Source of the DNA: Gemmatimonadota bacterium
GTDB taxonomy: Bacteria > ARS69
Assembly (NCBI GenBank): GCA_020431545.1
Contig: JAGQIB010000164.1
Coordinates: 1-6,814 of the forward strand
Direction: 5' to 3'
DNA: 6,814 nucleotides
The translations under genes were made by a program, and so were the position numbers. Under the pieces are notes generated by a model that was given only the letters and a program-made list of their open reading frames with translations, was not told where the DNA came from and did not search any database. Of the stretch, positions 4,759-6,814 are shown in pieces. Positions within the stretch are counted from its first letter, which is position 1, and each line of letters starts with the position of its first letter.

Positions 4759-5913
4759 CTAGTTTTCGCGAAATCCGGACGGAGTCGTGCCCGCGTGCTT
4801 CTTGAACGCGCTCGTGAACGTGTTCTTGCTGCGGAAGCCCACGTCGAGCGCCACGGCGAGGATGGTGAGGTCGCGACGTTCCGGGTCCTTCAGGATCTGG
4901 CGGGCCTCGTCCACACGTCGCGCGTTCACGTAGTCGGCGAACGTCACGCCGAGCTCGCGGTTCAGGAGCTGCGAGAGCTGGTGCCCGGAGATCGCCAGTC
5001 GGCTGGCAAGACCGGCGAGGTCGAGGCCTGGATCCAGGTACGCGCGATCGACGGTCATCGTCCGCTCCAGCGCGCCGAGCAGCTCGGGCACCCGCTCGGC
5101 GGGAAGCGTTGCCTTCCGGTACTGCCCGGGCCCCCGCGCGCGCCCGCGGGCCGCCGGGATCGCGGGCGCGCGGGCGAGCTCCCGGCCGAACGCGAGGAGG
5201 ACGCCGGCGCCGAGGAGGCTCGGCAGGGTATCGACTTGGTAGGTGTGCGCGCCGAGGAACTGGATCGCGAGGAAGACCACGAGATAGACCCCGAACGTGT
5301 TGCGGCCGGCCCGCGCGACCGCGGCGAGTCGGGCGAGGGCCCGATCCACCGCGCCTTCCGCCTCCTTCTCGTGGCCCGTCTCCTGGCGGCGCTCCTCGAT
5401 CACGCGGCCGGCCGCGAACGCGTACACGAAGCCGAGCAGGATCAGCGACTGCGCCGCGACCAACCCTCCGAAGCCCATCGCGGAAGGCCGCACCACCGCG
5501 AGAGAGTCGAGGTACGCGATCTTCGCGGCGGCGGGCAGGCGGACCCAGGACAGGAGGCTCGTCGTCCCGACCACGACGGGCAGCGCGTGCAGCCACGCCG
5601 GTATCTTCGACGGGGGAAGGTTCGTCGCCCGCCGCGCGACGAGCCAGAGTGCCGGACCGAATCCGTAGGCCAGCCCGAACGTCGTGGAATGGAGGTGGGG
5701 GACGAAGCGGGCCAGAGGCGACGTGGCGATCGCGCACTCGATCAGGTGCACGGCGGCGAGGCCCAGGAAGACCGCGGCCAGCCGCACCGCCGCGACGTTT
5801 TCCCCGGGCGCGCGCACGCGCCGAGCCAGAAGAAACGATTGCGCCGCGCAGGCGACACCGAGAACGGCCAGCAGGCCGGAGAATCCGAGAGCGATCGGGG
5901 CGGGCAGGGGCAC
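4759..5913 (-). CDS. Membrane-anchored AraC/XylS-family transcriptional regulator
   Basis: This 384-aa protein joins an N-terminal membrane sensor to a C-terminal AraC DNA-binding domain. About seven hydrophobic segments are visible (near residues 5-30, 43-63, 73-95, 107-123, 147-168, 206-221 and 228-245). A cytosolic Arg/Pro-rich linker (246-268) follows, then the double HTH (about 285-383). LDLAGLASRLAISGHQLSQL (297-316) is the first HTH, and ILAVALDVGFRSKNTFTSAF (351-370) with KKHAGTTPSGFR the second, close to the AraC signature. The start is GTG 5913-5911, supported by GAGG (5924-5921) 7 nt upstream. Regulators of this build bind DNA from the inner membrane and are presumed to sense an envelope or membrane signal. 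The nearest candidate target is the exported propeller gene 121 nt downstream, with the palindrome between, but this is inference; co-transcription is equally possible. Confidence 0.85.
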   Translation of the reverse strand: MPLPAPIALGFSGLLAVLGVACAAQSFLLARRVRAPGENVAAVRLAAVFLGLAAVHLIECAIATSPLARFVPHLHSTTFGLAYGFGPALWLVARRATNLPPSKIPAWLHALPVVVGTTSLLSWVRLPAAAKIAYLDSLAVVRPSAMGFGGLVAAQSLILLGFVYAFAAGRVIEERRQETGHEKEAEGAVDRALARLAAVARAGRNTFGVYLVVFLAIQFLGAHTYQVDTLPSLLGAGVLLAFGRELARAPAIPAARGRARGPGQYRKATLPAERVPELLGALERTMTVDRAYLDPGLDLAGLASRLAISGHQLSQLLNRELGVTFADYVNARRVDEARQILKDPERRDLTILAVALDVGFRSKNTFTSAFKKHAGTTPSGFREN

Positions 5914-5928
5914 GGGGAAGCCTCGCAG

Positions 5929-5951
5929 AACTCGAGCGGTTCCGTCGAGTT
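5929..5951. promoter_or_regulatory. Inverted repeat upstream of the AraC-type start
   Basis: AACTCGA (5929-5935) and TCGAGTT (5945-5951) are perfect 7-bp arms around a 9-nt spacer, directly upstream of the GAGG ribosome site of the regulator. It could be an autoregulatory site or a leader hairpin. I saw no convincing promoter boxes in this GC-rich gap. Confidence 0.3.
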
Positions 5952-6001
5952 TGGGCGGCGGTCGGGGCTCGCCGCAAGGGGCGCGGGGCCGAATCGCGTG
6001 T

Positions 6002-6022
6002 CCGCGGTTCGAGTGACCGCGG
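6002..6022. terminator. GC-rich hairpin after the TPR gene
   Basis: CCGCGGT (6002-6008) and ACCGCGG (6016-6022) form a perfect 7-bp stem with a 7-nt loop, starting 18 nt past the stop of the TPR protein on the minus strand. No T-run follows, so termination is plausible but unproven, and read-through into the regulator gene cannot be excluded. Confidence 0.35.
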
Positions 6023-6040
6023 TCCGAGCGGAAGCGCGAC

Positions 6041-6814
6041 CTACGCGCCCCCCAGCTCCTCCAGCTTCGCCCGCATCGAATCCTCGCGCCGCGCGGACCG
6101 CTGCCCCTCCGGCAGCGCCTCCGAACGCTTCAACGCGTCCACGAGCGTCGCCCGCGCCGCGGTGGTGTCACCCTTCGCCGCGAGGATGTCCGCGCGGGTG
6201 GTGAGCATGCGCAGGAGTCGCGGCCCGTAGCCGAGTTCCACCGCGCGGTCGATCGCCACGAGCGCGTCGTCGAATCGATGCATGGCCCGGTACGCGACCG
6301 CGAGGCGCGCGTGCGGATTGTAGTCCTCCGGGAACTCGCGCGCGGATCGCTCGAGCATCGGGATCGCGCGCTCGGGCTGTCCGAGCTCGAGGTACGCGGA
6401 CAGACGATGCGAATCGAACACGGTGCGCGCTTCCGGCGTGGGCGCCCGCTCCGCCGCGCGCTCGAGGAATGCGCTCCAGCGCTCGGCCGCCTCGCGCACG
6501 CCGGTCGTGTCGCCGGCCGCCTCCCGCGCGGAGAGCAGCGAGATGTGCAGCGCGGAGAGATCGTCGTCGGCGATCGCGAGGTTCTCGTCGGCGAGCGACG
6601 CGTTCACGGCCGCCTCGAACTCGCGCACGAGCGCGGCCTTCTCCGGAACGTCGTCCGGCAGCCCTACCGCGCAATCGAGCCCGACGGACGCGACCACGGC
6701 CGCCGACGCGCCGCGGAGCCGCGGCAACGTCTCGTGCGCCAGCGCGGCGCCCCGCGCCGACTCGCCCTCGAGCGAGAGCGCCACCGCGAGCCCTTCCACG
6801 GCGCGCGCGTAGCG
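6041..6814 (-). CDS. C-terminal part of a TPR-repeat protein, cut by the window edge
   Basis: The frame is open to the right edge, giving 257 visible residues that begin RYARAVEGLAVALSLEGE, so the true start lies outside; the GTG at 6799 has no reason to be the start. The sequence is Ala/Glu/Arg-rich and fully helical. Tetratricopeptide-like units are clearest at visible residues of about 135-230: AYLELGQPERAIPMLERS, then HARLAVAYRAMHRFDDALVA (a near-canonical TPR), then ADILAAKGDTTAARATLVDA. TPRs are protein-binding scaffolds. In GC-rich bacteria of this kind such tails often belong to Ser/Thr kinases or large regulatory proteins, but no kinase domain is in view, so the role is undetermined. 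It is 127 nt upstream of the AraC-type regulator on the same strand. Confidence 0.75.
   Translation of the reverse strand, partial: RYARAVEGLAVALSLEGESARGAALAHETLPRLRGASAAVVASVGLDCAVGLPDDVPEKAALVREFEAAVNASLADENLAIADDDLSALHISLLSAREAAGDTTGVREAAERWSAFLERAAERAPTPEARTVFDSHRLSAYLELGQPERAIPMLERSAREFPEDYNPHARLAVAYRAMHRFDDALVAIDRAVELGYGPRLLRMLTTRADILAAKGDTTAARATLVDALKRSEALPEGQRSARREDSMRAKLEELGGA

Noticed and set aside
3417..4805. 462-codon open frame on the plus strand
   Set aside because: It is antisense to the propeller gene. The product is His/Arg/Val-rich without motifs, while the opposite strand has a signal peptide and NHL repeats.
4457..5977. 506-codon open frame on the minus strand
   Set aside because: It overlaps the AraC-type gene in another frame, is extremely Arg-rich and has no domain. 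The AraC frame has clear TM and HTH segments and a ribosome site.
4279..6204. 641-codon open frame on the plus strand
   Set aside because: It is antisense to the well-supported AraC-type and propeller genes. Its product is Arg/Gly/Pro-rich and low in complexity, as expected from GC-driven stop-codon loss.
1..6814. CRISPR array accompanying the Cas2-like gene
   Set aside because: No regularly spaced direct repeats of 20-50 bp are visible. The only tandem units (3304-3352) are two short hairpins, and no cas1 is present.

Overview
The window reads as GC-rich bacterial chromosome. Two features suggest the FCB side of the tree, possibly a Candidatus Eisenbacteria-like lineage: a secreted beta-propeller protein ending in a FlgD/type-A-sorting-like Ig tail (SPNPF ... 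GVYFVRV), and a membrane-anchored AraC regulator. This placement is inference from protein style; there is no marker gene in the window.

The window has two halves. The left half (about 1-3300) looks accessory. The cut-off 3' end of an unrecognised plus-strand gene (1-165) converges on a minus-strand pair: an XRE-family DNA-binding protein (1204-818) followed 2 nt later by an ImmA/IrrE-like (DUF955) metallopeptidase homologue (815-222). Divergent from that pair, across a 136-bp control region, runs a plus-strand cluster: a stand-alone Cas2-like/'SinR-family' small protein (1341-1628), a short staphylococcal-nuclease-like protein (1633-1914), and, after a 138-nt leader with a strong hairpin, a two-zinc-ribbon protein with a C-terminal HEPN-type R-x4-H motif (2053-3120). 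The control region holds a 38-bp dyad that overlaps the -35 box of the plus-strand promoter. This suggests that the XRE protein represses the nuclease cluster and that the ImmA-like partner relieves repression, as in ImmR/ImmA of ICEBs1. The module is the best candidate here for an undescribed defence or genome-conflict system. Function is inferred from families and layout only.

The right half (about 3459-6814) looks like ordinary higher-GC chromosome, all on the minus strand. From upstream to downstream it has a TPR protein cut by the right edge, a seven-TM AraC-type regulator starting at GTG, and an exported six-blade NHL-type propeller protein. A perfect 22-bp palindrome lies between the regulator and the propeller gene. 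The two halves meet in a 338-bp non-coding stretch between convergent stops. It carries a compound inverted repeat (3304-3352) that could be a bidirectional terminator or mark the junction.

No rRNA, tRNA, CRISPR array, insertion sequence or integrase was seen. Very long open frames antisense to the right-hand genes are GC-driven artefacts.
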